From Microbacterium sp. ABRD28 (GTDB lineage Bacteria > Actinomycetota > Actinomycetes > Actinomycetales > Microbacteriaceae), in the NCBI RefSeq assembly GCF_003850245.1, contig NZ_CP031015.1:3038001-3102000 (forward strand): a stretch of 64,000 nucleotides of DNA, read 5' to 3'. Under the pieces are notes generated by a model. That model was not told the DNA's origin. It worked only from the letters and a program-made list of their open reading frames with translations, and searched no databases. This document shows, in pieces, positions 7,791 to 15,772 of this stretch. A program made the position numbers and the translations under genes. The number at the start of each line of letters is the position of its first letter. Position 1 is the stretch's first letter.

Positions 7791-10132
7791 CTCTTCCCCT
7801 CGAACGCGCGCGCAGCCCGAAGCCGGTGACGTGGCTGACGATCCTCGGGGTGCTGCTGCTGCCGGTGATCGTCGGCGGCATCCTCGTCGCCGCGCTCTAC
7901 AACCCCACCGAGCGGCTCGATCAGCTGAACGCCGCGATCGTGAACGACGACGAACCGGTCGAGATCAACGGACAGACGGTGCCTCTCGGCCGTCAGCTGA
8001 GCGCCGGGCTCGTCGAAGGGTCGGATGACCTCGAGAGCAACCTCACCTGGACGATCTCGAACGAGGATGACGCAGCCGAAGGCCTCGCCGACGGCACGTA
8101 TGCGGCGGTCGTGACGATCCCCGCGAACTTCTCGGCCGCGGCGACCTCGACGCAGCCGGGCGAGACGCCCGAGCAGGCGACGATCGAGGTGACGACACCA
8201 CCCGACAGCCGCGTGGTCGACGACGCGATCACCGCGCAGGTGACGACCACCGCCGCCTCGCTCGTGGGACAGCAGCTGTCGGAGACCTACCTCGAGAACG
8301 TGTTCCTCGGATTCACGACGCTCGGCGAGCAGCTCGGCGAGGCGGCCTCCGGGGCGGACCAGCTCGCCGACGGCGCGGGCCAGCTCGCCGACGGCGCCTC
8401 GCAGGCCGCCGACGGGGCGGCCGCGCTGGCCGACGGTGCCAGTCAGCTCGCCGACGGTGCGGCGCAGGCTGCGGATGGCGCGGCGGCACTCCCCGGGGGG
8501 ATCAGCCAGCTCGGCTCGGGTGCGGGGCAGCTCGCCGGTGGCGCGAGCGGACTCTCGCAGGGGGCTGTGGAGCTCCAGAATGGCCTAACGCAGATCGCCG
8601 GTGGGATCCGAGGAGCCGCCGACGGCGCTGCCCAGATCTCCGCGGGCGTCCGTGCGGGCGCCGATGAACTCGAACGCACCGGCCTGGTCCCTGATGAGAT
8701 CTCCGGCTTCGCTCAGTCGGCCGCGGACGACTCGGCAGACTCCGCGGAGCAGATCGGCGGCGTAGCCCAGAGTCTCGGAACCATCGCCCCCGCTGCGGGC
8801 GGACTCGCGGAGTCGCTCGGTCAGCTGGCCGCGACCTGCGCCGCCTCGGGCGCTTCAGAGGAATTCTGCGCTCAGCTCACCGCGGTCGCCGGTACCGCGG
8901 GCACGACGGCGGCGGATATCGGTGCCACGGCGCAATCCGCCGGCGGAGCGGCCCAGACCGCCGTCGACGCGGCAACCGCGGCCGGGACGACGAATGGGGC
9001 GCTCCAGCAGTTCGACACCCAGGGCGCGACGGAGTTCGCGGGTCAGTTCCGCACCATTGCCGACAGCGTCGACCAGCTCGGCGGAGGGCTGGGTCAGCTG
9101 GCGGATGCAACCGATCAGTCCGCCGCGGGCGCAGGACAGCTCGCGGGCGGAGCCGGGCAGCTCGGAAGCGGGGCGTCGGCGCTGGCAAGCGGCGCTCAGC
9201 AGGCGGCGGAGGGTGCGCAATCTCTGGCGACCGGCGTGCGCGGTATCAGTGACGGCGCTGCCGGTGTGTCCGAAGGGACAGCGGGGCTCGCCGACGGCGT
9301 GCAGGGGCTCAACGACGGCGCGGCCGGCGTCGCGGAGGGGACGACGAGCTTGGCCGACGGACTCGCGACCGCGACGGAGGAGATCCCGACCTACACCGAC
9401 AGCGAGGCGACCGACCTCGCCACGGTGGTGGCCGACCCGGTCGCCGCGCAGGGGGTGGGCGACAACCTGTTCGGCGCCTCGGCGATCCCGCTGCTGTCCA
9501 CCCTCGCGCTGTGGTTCGGCGGACTCGGCACGTTCGTGGCGCTCCAGGCGGTGTCACGGCGCGCCCTGACCTCTCGTGCACCGTCGGCCGTGCTGGCGCT
9601 CCGCGGGTTCCTGCCCGCGGCCGTCATCGGCGCCGTGCAGGGCGTGCTGATCGCCGGCATCGTGCAGCTCGCGGCGGCGTACACGTGGGGCGAATGGACG
9701 GTCTACGCCGCGGTCTGCGTCGCCGCCGGTGTCGCCTTCGCCGCTGTGAACCAGGCGTTGGTCGCCGTCTTCGGCGGTGTGGGCCGGTGGATCTCGGCGC
9801 TCGTGGGTGTGCTCGTCGTCGCGACCGGGGTCGTCTCGACGGTGCCGGGCGCACTGACCTCGGTCGCGTCGCTGCTGCCGACCGCCCCCGCGTACCAGGG
9901 GATGCTCGCCGCCCTCACCTCGGCCGACGGTCTCGGTGCGGGTCTGGCCGGCCTCGCCGTCTGGACGATCCTGGCGCTCATCGCCTCTGTGCTGGCGGTG
10001 GCCCGTCGGCGGACGGTGTCGGTCCGATCGCTGAAGGCCGCCCCCGCCCCCTGCCCCTGCCCCAGCCCCTCGTCCCCTTCGCCGACCCGTCAGAAAACGC
10101 GGCCCCGAGGCATCCGGAGCCGCGTTTTCTGA
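7787..10132 (+). CDS. YhgE/Pip-family membrane protein
   Basis: A 781-residue YhgE/Pip protein: TM segment at about 18-40, an extracytoplasmic region, then from about residue 188 to 530 many near-heptad repeats of the QLADGA / QAADGA type with GAGQL variants (predicted long helical coil), and a C-terminal block of about five TM segments (570-745). The family includes phage-infection proteins and type VII/ESX-linked or ABC-2-like membrane proteins; a transport or secretion role is likely but not proven. It is translationally coupled to the MMPL gene through ATGA. The last 15 or so codons, including the TGA at 10130-10132, lie inside the first hairpin of the downstream repeat array, so the native C-terminus has probably been altered by that repeat. 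Confidence 0.9.
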   Translation: MTLPLERARSPKPVTWLTILGVLLLPVIVGGILVAALYNPTERLDQLNAAIVNDDEPVEINGQTVPLGRQLSAGLVEGSDDLESNLTWTISNEDDAAEGLADGTYAAVVTIPANFSAAATSTQPGETPEQATIEVTTPPDSRVVDDAITAQVTTTAASLVGQQLSETYLENVFLGFTTLGEQLGEAASGADQLADGAGQLADGASQAADGAAALADGASQLADGAAQAADGAAALPGGISQLGSGAGQLAGGASGLSQGAVELQNGLTQIAGGIRGAADGAAQISAGVRAGADELERTGLVPDEISGFAQSAADDSADSAEQIGGVAQSLGTIAPAAGGLAESLGQLAATCAASGASEEFCAQLTAVAGTAGTTAADIGATAQSAGGAAQTAVDAATAAGTTNGALQQFDTQGATEFAGQFRTIADSVDQLGGGLGQLADATDQSAAGAGQLAGGAGQLGSGASALASGAQQAAEGAQSLATGVRGISDGAAGVSEGTAGLADGVQGLNDGAAGVAEGTTSLADGLATATEEIPTYTDSEATDLATVVADPVAAQGVGDNLFGASAIPLLSTLALWFGGLGTFVALQAVSRRALTSRAPSAVLALRGFLPAAVIGAVQGVLIAGIVQLAAAYTWGEWTVYAAVCVAAGVAFAAVNQALVAVFGGVGRWISALVGVLVVATGVVSTVPGALTSVASLLPTAPAYQGMLAALTSADGLGAGLAGLAVWTILALIASVLAVARRRTVSVRSLKAAPAPCPCPSPSSPSPTRQKTRPRGIRSRVF

Positions 10133-10636
10133 CGGATCGTGCGTGGGGTGGCGCGCCCGCGGACCCACCGCCCGCGGACCCACCGCCCGCCCGACCTCCC
10201 CGCACCGCGAGCGGTCGAGGAGCGCCGCCCCGCGTCGGCCTGACTCGGCCCCGGTGTCGCACGCGATCCGTCAGGAAACGCGGCCCCGAGGCATCCGGAG
10301 CCGCGCTTTCTGACGGGTCGCGCGTGGCGGGCACGCCCGCGCGCACGCGATCCGTCAGAAGATGCGGCCCCGGTTCGTCGCGGGCCGCGTTTTCTGACGG
10401 GTCGTGCGTGGCGGGCACGCTCGCGCGCACGCGGACCCACCGCCGCGCGCCTGCCGCCGCCCGGCCTCCCCGCACCGCGAGCGGTCAAGAAGCGCCGCCC
10501 TACGCCATCCGGAGCCGCGTTTTCTGACGGGTCGCGCGTGGGGTGGCGCGCCCGCGCGCCGCGCGCCCGACCTCCCCGCACCGCGAGCGGTCGAGAAACG
10601 CCGCCCTGCGCCATCCGGAGCCGCGTTTTCTGACGG
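10087..10636. repeat. Mosaic array of perfect hairpins and interspersed direct repeats
   Basis: This 540-bp gene-free stretch is built from two alternating units. Unit A is an inverted repeat with 17-nt arms (CCGTCAGAAAACGCGGC and its complement) around a 15-nt loop: perfect at 10087-10135, near-perfect at 10268-10316, diverged at 10352-10400, and with only the right arm intact at 10514-10530 and 10620-10636. Unit B contains CCTCCCCGCACCGCGAGCGG at 10195, 10465 and 10571, each followed by a degenerate unit-A left arm. A 15-bp tandem duplication of CCCGCGGACCCACCG lies near 10160-10188. No open frame here looks coding. It may serve as the terminator of the yhgE operon and of ccsB, which converge on it. 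Confidence 0.85.
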
Positions 10637-10674
10637 GTCGTGAATGCGGGCTGGGCGATCGCGCGGAGCGCGCC

Positions 10675-11706
10675 TCAGCTCAAGCCGCTGTAGGCGTGCA
10701 GGCCCTTGAAGAACATGTTCACGATCGTGAAGTTGAACAGCACCGCGGCGAACCCGATGATCGACAGCCATGCCGACCGCGAGCCGCGCCAGCCGCGCGT
10801 CGCGCGCGCGTGGATGTACCCGGCGTAGAGCACCCAGATGACGAACGTCCAGACTTCCTTGGTGTCGAAGCCCCAGTAGCGGCCCCAGGCGTCGTTGGCC
10901 CAGATCGCACCGGCGATGAGCGTGAACGTCCAGAACATGAAGCCGATGATGGTGAAGCGGTAGGCGAGCGACTCCAGCGCCTCCGAGCGCGGCAGGGTGC
11001 GCAGGAACCCCGGTCCCTTCGCCTTCGTCTCGCGCCGCGACTGCATGAGCTGGAGCACCGACAGCCCGAAGGCCAGGGCGAACAGCGCCGTCGCGAGCGA
11101 CGCGACGAAGACGTGGATGACGAGCCACACGCTCTTGAGCGGGTCCATCAGCGGCACGATCTCGACGTAGAACGCCAGCGTCGCCCCGCCGAGGAGCAGC
11201 ACGGTGAGCCCGGTGATGAGCGAGCCGAGGAAGCGCAGATCCGACCGCACGAGCGCGGCGAGGTACACCGCGATGATGAGGAGCGTGCCGGTCAGGGCGA
11301 ACTCGTACATGTTCGACCACGGCACACGCTCGGCGGCGATGCCGCGCGTGACGGTCGCCCCCAGGTGGAAGATGAACCCCAGCACCGTCAGCACGGTGCC
11401 GACCCGCGCCCACACCAGCCGGGGCTTCTTGCCCGAGGCATCCTGCGTCCACGACACGGAGTCGGAAGCGGATGCCGCCGAGCCCGCGCCCCGCGCCGAC
11501 GTCGTCGATCCGCCTGCGGCAGCCCCGACGAGTTCGCGTGCCTCGGTGCGGACGGCGCCGCTCGCGGCATCCTTCTCCTCGATCGCCGACGCCGAACGGC
11601 GGGCGAGATCGATCGCATAGGCGATGAAGGCGAGGGCGTAGATCGCGATGGCGGTCCAGACCAGGAGAACCGAGACCGAATCGAGCGTCAGGGCGGCGTC
11701 GGGCAT
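10675..11706 (-). CDS. ccsB: Cytochrome c biogenesis protein CcsB/CcsA type (system II haem handling)
   Basis: Integral membrane component of the system II (Ccs) cytochrome c synthase, which moves haem across the membrane and attaches it to apocytochromes with ResB. The tryptophan-rich haem motif appears as WANDAWGRYWGFDTKEVW, and several TM segments carry the expected histidines (for example VIHVFVASLATALF). The 343-residue product has an unusual 60-residue Ala/Ser-rich hydrophilic insert after TM1. The ATG at 11706 is chosen because TAGACT lies 7 nt before it; an upstream GTG/ATG extension would add an unlikely basic leader. It is last in the phosphatase-tlpA-ccdA-resB-ccsB block but 266 bp separate it from resB, and it appears to have its own promoter. 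Confidence 0.93.
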   Translation of the reverse strand: MPDAALTLDSVSVLLVWTAIAIYALAFIAYAIDLARRSASAIEEKDAASGAVRTEARELVGAAAGGSTTSARGAGSAASASDSVSWTQDASGKKPRLVWARVGTVLTVLGFIFHLGATVTRGIAAERVPWSNMYEFALTGTLLIIAVYLAALVRSDLRFLGSLITGLTVLLLGGATLAFYVEIVPLMDPLKSVWLVIHVFVASLATALFALAFGLSVLQLMQSRRETKAKGPGFLRTLPRSEALESLAYRFTIIGFMFWTFTLIAGAIWANDAWGRYWGFDTKEVWTFVIWVLYAGYIHARATRGWRGSRSAWLSIIGFAAVLFNFTIVNMFFKGLHAYSGLS

Positions 11707-11713
11707 GGATCCC

Positions 11714-11719
11714 AGTCTA
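11714..11719 (-). promoter_or_regulatory. -10 element, leaderless start of ccsB
   Basis: TAGACT on the minus strand ends 7 nt before the ATG at 11706 and no Shine-Dalgarno follows. It indicates a separate promoter for ccsB within the cytochrome c block. Confidence 0.55.
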
Positions 11720-11892
11720 CGCTTGGGCCTCAGCGCCGAGCCGGGGTTGGTTCGCCGTCGTGACATCCCGCCCGCCTCGCCGCCCTCGGGCTGCTCCGCG
11801 GAGAAATCCGCGCTCGCGACGAGTCACCCTCCGGTGCGCGGCGGCTTCGCGCGAAGGCGGGTTGGTCGGCGGGACGAGCCCCTTCGCCGAGC

Positions 11893-11963
11893 GAGTGCAC
11901 CCTCGCGAGCATGGAGTGCACCCTCGCGGGCGGGGCGGGGCGGGGCGGGGCGGGGCGGGGACC
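11893..11963. repeat. Direct repeat and CGGGG tandem run between resB and ccsB
   Basis: A 15-bp direct repeat GAGTGCACCCTCGCG occurs at 11893-11907 and 11914-11928 (21-bp period). It is followed immediately by about six consecutive CGGGG units up to 11961. The G-runs could form a quadruplex on the plus strand and such tracts are prone to length change. The rest of the 11707-11972 gap shows no coding sequence. Confidence 0.7.
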
Positions 11964-11972
11964 GCCCGCGGG

Positions 11973-13667
11973 CTAGACGCGCTCGCGGAGCACGCCGTCC
12001 ACGGCATCGCCGTGACGCTGAGCCAGCTGATCGACGGCTCCGGCCAAGCCCGGATCCTCGCCGCGGGCGAGCCCCGCGTACTCGAGCTTCACGGAGTCGC
12101 CGGACGGCGTGGCGCGCACCCACATGCGGCGCCGCGGCACGAACAGGCCCGCGAGCAGCCCCGCCGTGGCGAGAACCGAGAACGCCAGCACCCACGGCGC
12201 ACCCACATCGCGGTGCACCGAGAGCGACACGTACCTCTTGACCGACTCGTCGTACCCCTGCGCGCCCTCGGTCGCCTCGTCTTCGAAGGTGATGGTCCCG
12301 CGCCCGCCGGGAAGGTCGGCGGTGTCGCCGGGGGCGAGCTGGATCGAGTCGACACCGGTGTCGCCACCGGTCAATCGGTCCATGTCGCCGGTGTCGAGCG
12401 CGTAGACCGAACGAGGAATACCGTCGTCGATCCCCAAGTCGCCCTCGTAGACGTCGAGCGAGACGACGGGGTTGATGAGCGCCGGATAGGCCGACGTGAA
12501 CGCCCCGGTGTCCAGCGGCGCCTCGGTCGGGTAGAAGAACCCCACGAGGCCGAGCTGCTCCGACAGCCCGTCGGGGATCTTCACCACGCCGAGCGAGGTC
12601 ATGTTCGTGTCCTGCGGCAGGAAGGGCACCGACTCGGAGAACACCACCTCGCCCGCCGGATCGCGGACGGTGAGCGTCGGGGCGTACCCGTTGCCCATGA
12701 GGTAGATGCGGTCGCCGGCGAGCTCGAGCGGGGCGTTCACGCGCACCACGCCCTCCTGCGGCGCCTCGCCCGCGAGCTGCGTGGTGAGGTTCGCGGCGAA
12801 ATCGCCCGCCTGCCCCGCCCCGTTGGAGCCGACGGGCTGGTAGGTCACCTCGAAGTCCTCGAGCGTCATCGCGTAGGGCACGAGCTGCTCTTCGTCGACG
12901 AAGCGGCCGGGGTTGAACGAGGAGTAGTCCAGCAGCGAATTGACCCAGGTGCGCCCCTCGATGATCACGCTCTGACCGGTGTAGGTGAAGCCGCCGCCGA
13001 TCCCGACCGCGAGGAGCACGCCGACGAGTGCGCCGTGGAACAGCAGGTTCCCGGTCTCACGCAGGTACCCGCGTTCGGCCGACACCGACAGCCCATCGTC
13101 GTACCGTTCGACGCGGTAGCCGGCCCGCCGCAGCTGGTCGTGGGCGAGGTCGATCGCGAGGCGCGCGTCATCCGCGGCATCCTCCGACGGCACCGGCACG
13201 ACCCGCTCGCGATGGTCTTCCAGCCGCGTCAACCGCGCGGGCGTGCGCGGCGGACGAGCGCGCAACGCCTTCCAGTGATGCTTGGTGCGCGGGATGACGC
13301 AGCCGATCAGCGAGATGAACAGCAGGATGTAGATCGCCGAGAACCACGGCGATATGTAGACGTCGAACAGGCTCAGGTTGTCGAGCACCGGCGCCAGGTC
13401 GGGATTGTCGGTGAACCACTGCGTCACACCGTTCGGGTCGGCGCTGCGCTGCGGGAAGATCGAGCCCGGCACCGCGGCGATCGCGAGGAGCAGCAGCAGC
13501 ACGAGCGCGGTGCGCATCGACGTCAGCTGACGCCACGCCCAGCGCAGCCAGCCGACGAGTCCGAGCGCGGGCTGGTCGGGTGCGGATGATCCGGAGTCGG
13601 CGTGATCCGATGGCCGCAGCGGATCCGCGGCGACACCGGCACCGGCGTCAGAGCGGGAGCGGGACAC
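11973..13667 (-). CDS. resB: Cytochrome c biogenesis protein ResB (Ccs1)
   Basis: Membrane partner of CcsB in system II cytochrome c maturation. The 564-residue product has three TM segments near the N-terminus (QLTSMRTALVLLLLLAIAA, SAIYILLFISLIGCVIPR, LLFHGALVGVLLAVGIGGG), a large extracytoplasmic domain from about 250 to 480, and a final TM (WVLAFSVLATAGLLAGLFVP) followed by RRRMWVR. Around residues 70-85 the FPQRSADPNGVTQWFTDNP segment is characteristic of ResB. GTG start at 13667, lying 20 nt inside the end of ccdA, so the two are coupled. The N-terminal 25 residues are Asp/Ser/Pro-rich and probably disordered. Confidence 0.94.
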   Translation of the reverse strand: MSRSRSDAGAGVAADPLRPSDHADSGSSAPDQPALGLVGWLRWAWRQLTSMRTALVLLLLLAIAAVPGSIFPQRSADPNGVTQWFTDNPDLAPVLDNLSLFDVYISPWFSAIYILLFISLIGCVIPRTKHHWKALRARPPRTPARLTRLEDHRERVVPVPSEDAADDARLAIDLAHDQLRRAGYRVERYDDGLSVSAERGYLRETGNLLFHGALVGVLLAVGIGGGFTYTGQSVIIEGRTWVNSLLDYSSFNPGRFVDEEQLVPYAMTLEDFEVTYQPVGSNGAGQAGDFAANLTTQLAGEAPQEGVVRVNAPLELAGDRIYLMGNGYAPTLTVRDPAGEVVFSESVPFLPQDTNMTSLGVVKIPDGLSEQLGLVGFFYPTEAPLDTGAFTSAYPALINPVVSLDVYEGDLGIDDGIPRSVYALDTGDMDRLTGGDTGVDSIQLAPGDTADLPGGRGTITFEDEATEGAQGYDESVKRYVSLSVHRDVGAPWVLAFSVLATAGLLAGLFVPRRRMWVRATPSGDSVKLEYAGLARGEDPGLAGAVDQLAQRHGDAVDGVLRERV

Positions 13668-14529
13668 TGAGGAACACCCCCTGCAGTTGCGCCATGAGGA
13701 CGGTCCAGACGCCGGTGACCATGAGCAGACCGAGGATCACCAGCAGGGTCCCGCCGACGAGGTTGACGGTGCGGATGTGACGGCGGAGGAACGCCACCGA
13801 TCGCGTCGCCCAGCCGAAGCCGAGGGCGAGCAGGAGGAACGGGATGCCGAGGCCGAGCGAATATGCCAATCCGAGCATGCCCGCCCGAACCGGGTCGCCG
13901 AAGTTCCACGACATCGCGAGGATCGCGCTGAGCGTCGGGCCGATGCAGGGCGCCCAGCCGATCCCGAGCGCGAGACCGAGGAGGGGCGCGCCGACGAGCC
14001 CCAGGCTGCTGCGGATCTGCGGCCGTGCGATCTTCTGAGCGAACCCGAAGACCCCGATGAAGACGAGCCCGAGGAGGATGACCACGACACCGAGCACGCG
14101 CGTGATGAGGTCGGTGTACTCGATGAAGAAGCGCCCGAGCGTGCCGCCGAAGATGTTGATCGCCATGAACACGACGGTGAAGCCGGCGATGAAGAGCAGG
14201 GTGCCGAGCACAAGGCGACCGCGACCGGCCTGCGTGCGCCCGGCCTCGTCTGCGTCGGCTTCTCCGCCCGCATCGGCGCGCGGAGAATCGGCTGAGTCGC
14301 GGAGGCCCGAGGCCGAATCGTCCGCGCCTCGGCCGATCGTCCGCGCGCCGGAAGGCGCAGGGGTGCGCACCGGCGCGGGCCTCGACGCCACCGCGCCCCC
14401 GATGAAGCCGAGATACCCCGGCACGAGCGGGAGTACGCACGGCGAGAGGAACGACACCAGCCCCGCGGCGACCGCGATCGGCAGCGCGAGCCAGAGAGCG
14501 CCGTCGGCGATCAGCGCGGAGATGTTCAC
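13648..14529 (-). CDS. ccdA: Thiol-disulfide transmembrane electron carrier CcdA
   Basis: Six-TM CcdA/DsbD-family protein passing electrons from cytoplasmic thioredoxin to the extracytoplasmic TlpA/ResA, keeping apocytochrome c cysteines reduced. The paired redox cysteines are visible in LSPCVLPLVPGYLGF (TM1) and GWAPCIGPTLSAI (TM4). The 293-residue protein is longer than the family norm because about 65 Ala/Asp-rich hydrophilic residues are inserted between TM1 and TM2 (from ASRPAPVRTPAPSG onward). The GTG start at 14529 overlaps the tlpA stop as GTGA. The order phosphatase-tlpA-ccdA-resB-ccsB is the same as in mycobacteria (Rv0525-Rv0529). Confidence 0.95.
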   Translation of the reverse strand: MNISALIADGALWLALPIAVAAGLVSFLSPCVLPLVPGYLGFIGGAVASRPAPVRTPAPSGARTIGRGADDSASGLRDSADSPRADAGGEADADEAGRTQAGRGRLVLGTLLFIAGFTVVFMAINIFGGTLGRFFIEYTDLITRVLGVVVILLGLVFIGVFGFAQKIARPQIRSSLGLVGAPLLGLALGIGWAPCIGPTLSAILAMSWNFGDPVRAGMLGLAYSLGLGIPFLLLALGFGWATRSVAFLRRHIRTVNLVGGTLLVILGLLMVTGVWTVLMAQLQGVFLSVPLPL

Positions 14530-15134
14530 GACGGGTCCGCCAACTCGCCCACGATGGTGTCGAGCACCGAGGCGTCTTCGAGCTGGCCGATGATCCGCGC
14601 GGCGACGCGCCCCTCGCGGTCGAGCACGAGCGTGGTCGGCGTGGCGTTCAGCGGTGTCCGCTCGGCGAAGGCCAGCTTGATCGAGCCGTCTTCCACGGCG
14701 AGCGCGCTGGGGTAGGTGACCCCGTACGTGTCGGCGAACGCCAGCGACGCCTGCGCGGAGTCGTACGTGTTGACCCCGAGGAACGACACCCCGTCGTCGG
14801 CGTACTCCTGGTTGACCTCTTCGAGGAACGGCGCCTCCACCCGGCAGGGCGCGCACGCGGCGTACCAGAAGTTCACCACCAGCACCTCGCCGGCGTAGTC
14901 GGCCTCGGTGACCGTCGAGCCGTCGTCGAGCACGCCCGAGAAGGCGACCGGCTCGCCACGATCGGCTTCGGGGATCTCCACGACCCGGAAATCGCCGGCG
15001 ATGAACCCGGTGTTCGCCCCCTCGCGATACTGCTCGGCGAGCGGGTCGCTCGAGCACGCGGCGAGACCGCCGACCAGCACGAGGGCGACGAGAGCGGATG
15101 CCACGGCCCGGCCGCGACGCATGAGCGAGGTCAT
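14526..15134 (-). CDS. TlpA/ResA-type thiol-disulfide lipoprotein
   Basis: Membrane-anchored thioredoxin-fold reductase that reduces apocytochrome c before haem attachment. Residues 1-27 are a lipoprotein signal peptide with lipobox LAAC (Cys27 as the lipidated residue). The thioredoxin domain follows, with the CxxC active site in WYAACAPCRVEAPF near residue 95 and the cis-proline region around NATPTTLVLDREG. Length is 202 residues. It overlaps the phosphatase stop as ATGA and the ccdA start as GTGA, so it sits in the middle of a tightly coupled operon and receives electrons from CcdA. Confidence 0.94.
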   Translation of the reverse strand: MTSLMRRGRAVASALVALVLVGGLAACSSDPLAEQYREGANTGFIAGDFRVVEIPEADRGEPVAFSGVLDDGSTVTEADYAGEVLVVNFWYAACAPCRVEAPFLEEVNQEYADDGVSFLGVNTYDSAQASLAFADTYGVTYPSALAVEDGSIKLAFAERTPLNATPTTLVLDREGRVAARIIGQLEDASVLDTIVGELADPS

Positions 15135-15760
15135 ACGGCCCCCTCGTCACGCGCGCCGGCGAGACTCGCCGGTTCGACGTAGCCGACCTCGGTCCAGGTG
15201 TTCTTCACCATCTCGAAACTCGTCACACTCGACAGGGCGCAGCGGCGCTCACGGGGATCGTGCCGCGAGGGCAGACCCGCCGCAGCGAGGTGGGTGACCC
15301 AGATCGGCAGCTGATGCGAGACGATCACCACATCGCCGCCGTCCACCGCCTCCCACGCCTCGGTCATCGCCGCGTTCATCCGCGCGATCACCTCGTTGTA
15401 GGGCTCACCCCAGCTCGGCAGGGCCGGTCGGCGCAGGTGCCGCCAGTTCCACGGGTTCAGCAGGGCCCGGAACATCCGCTTCCCCTCGAACACGTTCGTC
15501 GGCTCGATCACGCGCTCGTCGACGACGGGCTCGAGTCCGAATGTCTCGGTGAACGGCTCGGCCGACTCGCGGGTGCGCTGCAGCGGCGAGCACACCAGGC
15601 GGCTGACGCCCCGCCCGGTCTCGCGGACGTATTCGGCCGCCTCCTGCGTCATCCGTCGCCCTTCGGCGCTCAATCCGTAGCCGGGAAGACGGCCGTAGAG
15701 CACGCGGCGGGGGTTGTCGACCTCCCCGTGACGCACGAGATGGAGGCGGTCTGCGGGCAC
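15131..15760 (-). CDS. Histidine phosphatase family protein (phosphoglycerate mutase-like)
   Basis: Branch-1 histidine phosphatase of 209 residues. The catalytic motif is LHLVRHGEVDNP near the N-terminus; RLVCSPLQRTRESAEPF supplies the conserved Arg, and VVIVSHQLPIW the second catalytic His. The exact substrate is unknown; an identical neighbour precedes the cytochrome c genes in mycobacteria (Rv0525), so the linkage is old. The GTG at 15760 follows TAGACT by 6 nt with no Shine-Dalgarno, making this the likely leaderless first gene of the cytochrome c operon. Confidence 0.92.
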   Translation of the reverse strand: MPADRLHLVRHGEVDNPRRVLYGRLPGYGLSAEGRRMTQEAAEYVRETGRGVSRLVCSPLQRTRESAEPFTETFGLEPVVDERVIEPTNVFEGKRMFRALLNPWNWRHLRRPALPSWGEPYNEVIARMNAAMTEAWEAVDGGDVVIVSHQLPIWVTHLAAAGLPSRHDPRERRCALSSVTSFEMVKNTWTEVGYVEPASLAGARDEGAV

Positions 15761-15766
15761 CTGCCC

Positions 15767-15772
15767 AGTCTA
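15767..15772 (-). promoter_or_regulatory. -10 element heading the cytochrome c operon
   Basis: TAGACT on the minus strand, 6 nt before the GTG at 15760. It overlaps the stop codon region of the upstream DUF368 gene, so the operon starts where the previous gene ends. Confidence 0.55.

Noticed and set aside
10090..10614. Minus-strand reading frames across the hairpin array
   Set aside because: Each ends or begins in the repeat itself and translates to low-complexity Arg/Gly/Pro sequence; several frames are open at once, typical of repeats in GC-rich DNA.
10087..10636. Possible CRISPR array
   Set aside because: Units are long palindromes with irregular spacing and diverged copies, the intervals are themselves repeated, and no cas gene is nearby.
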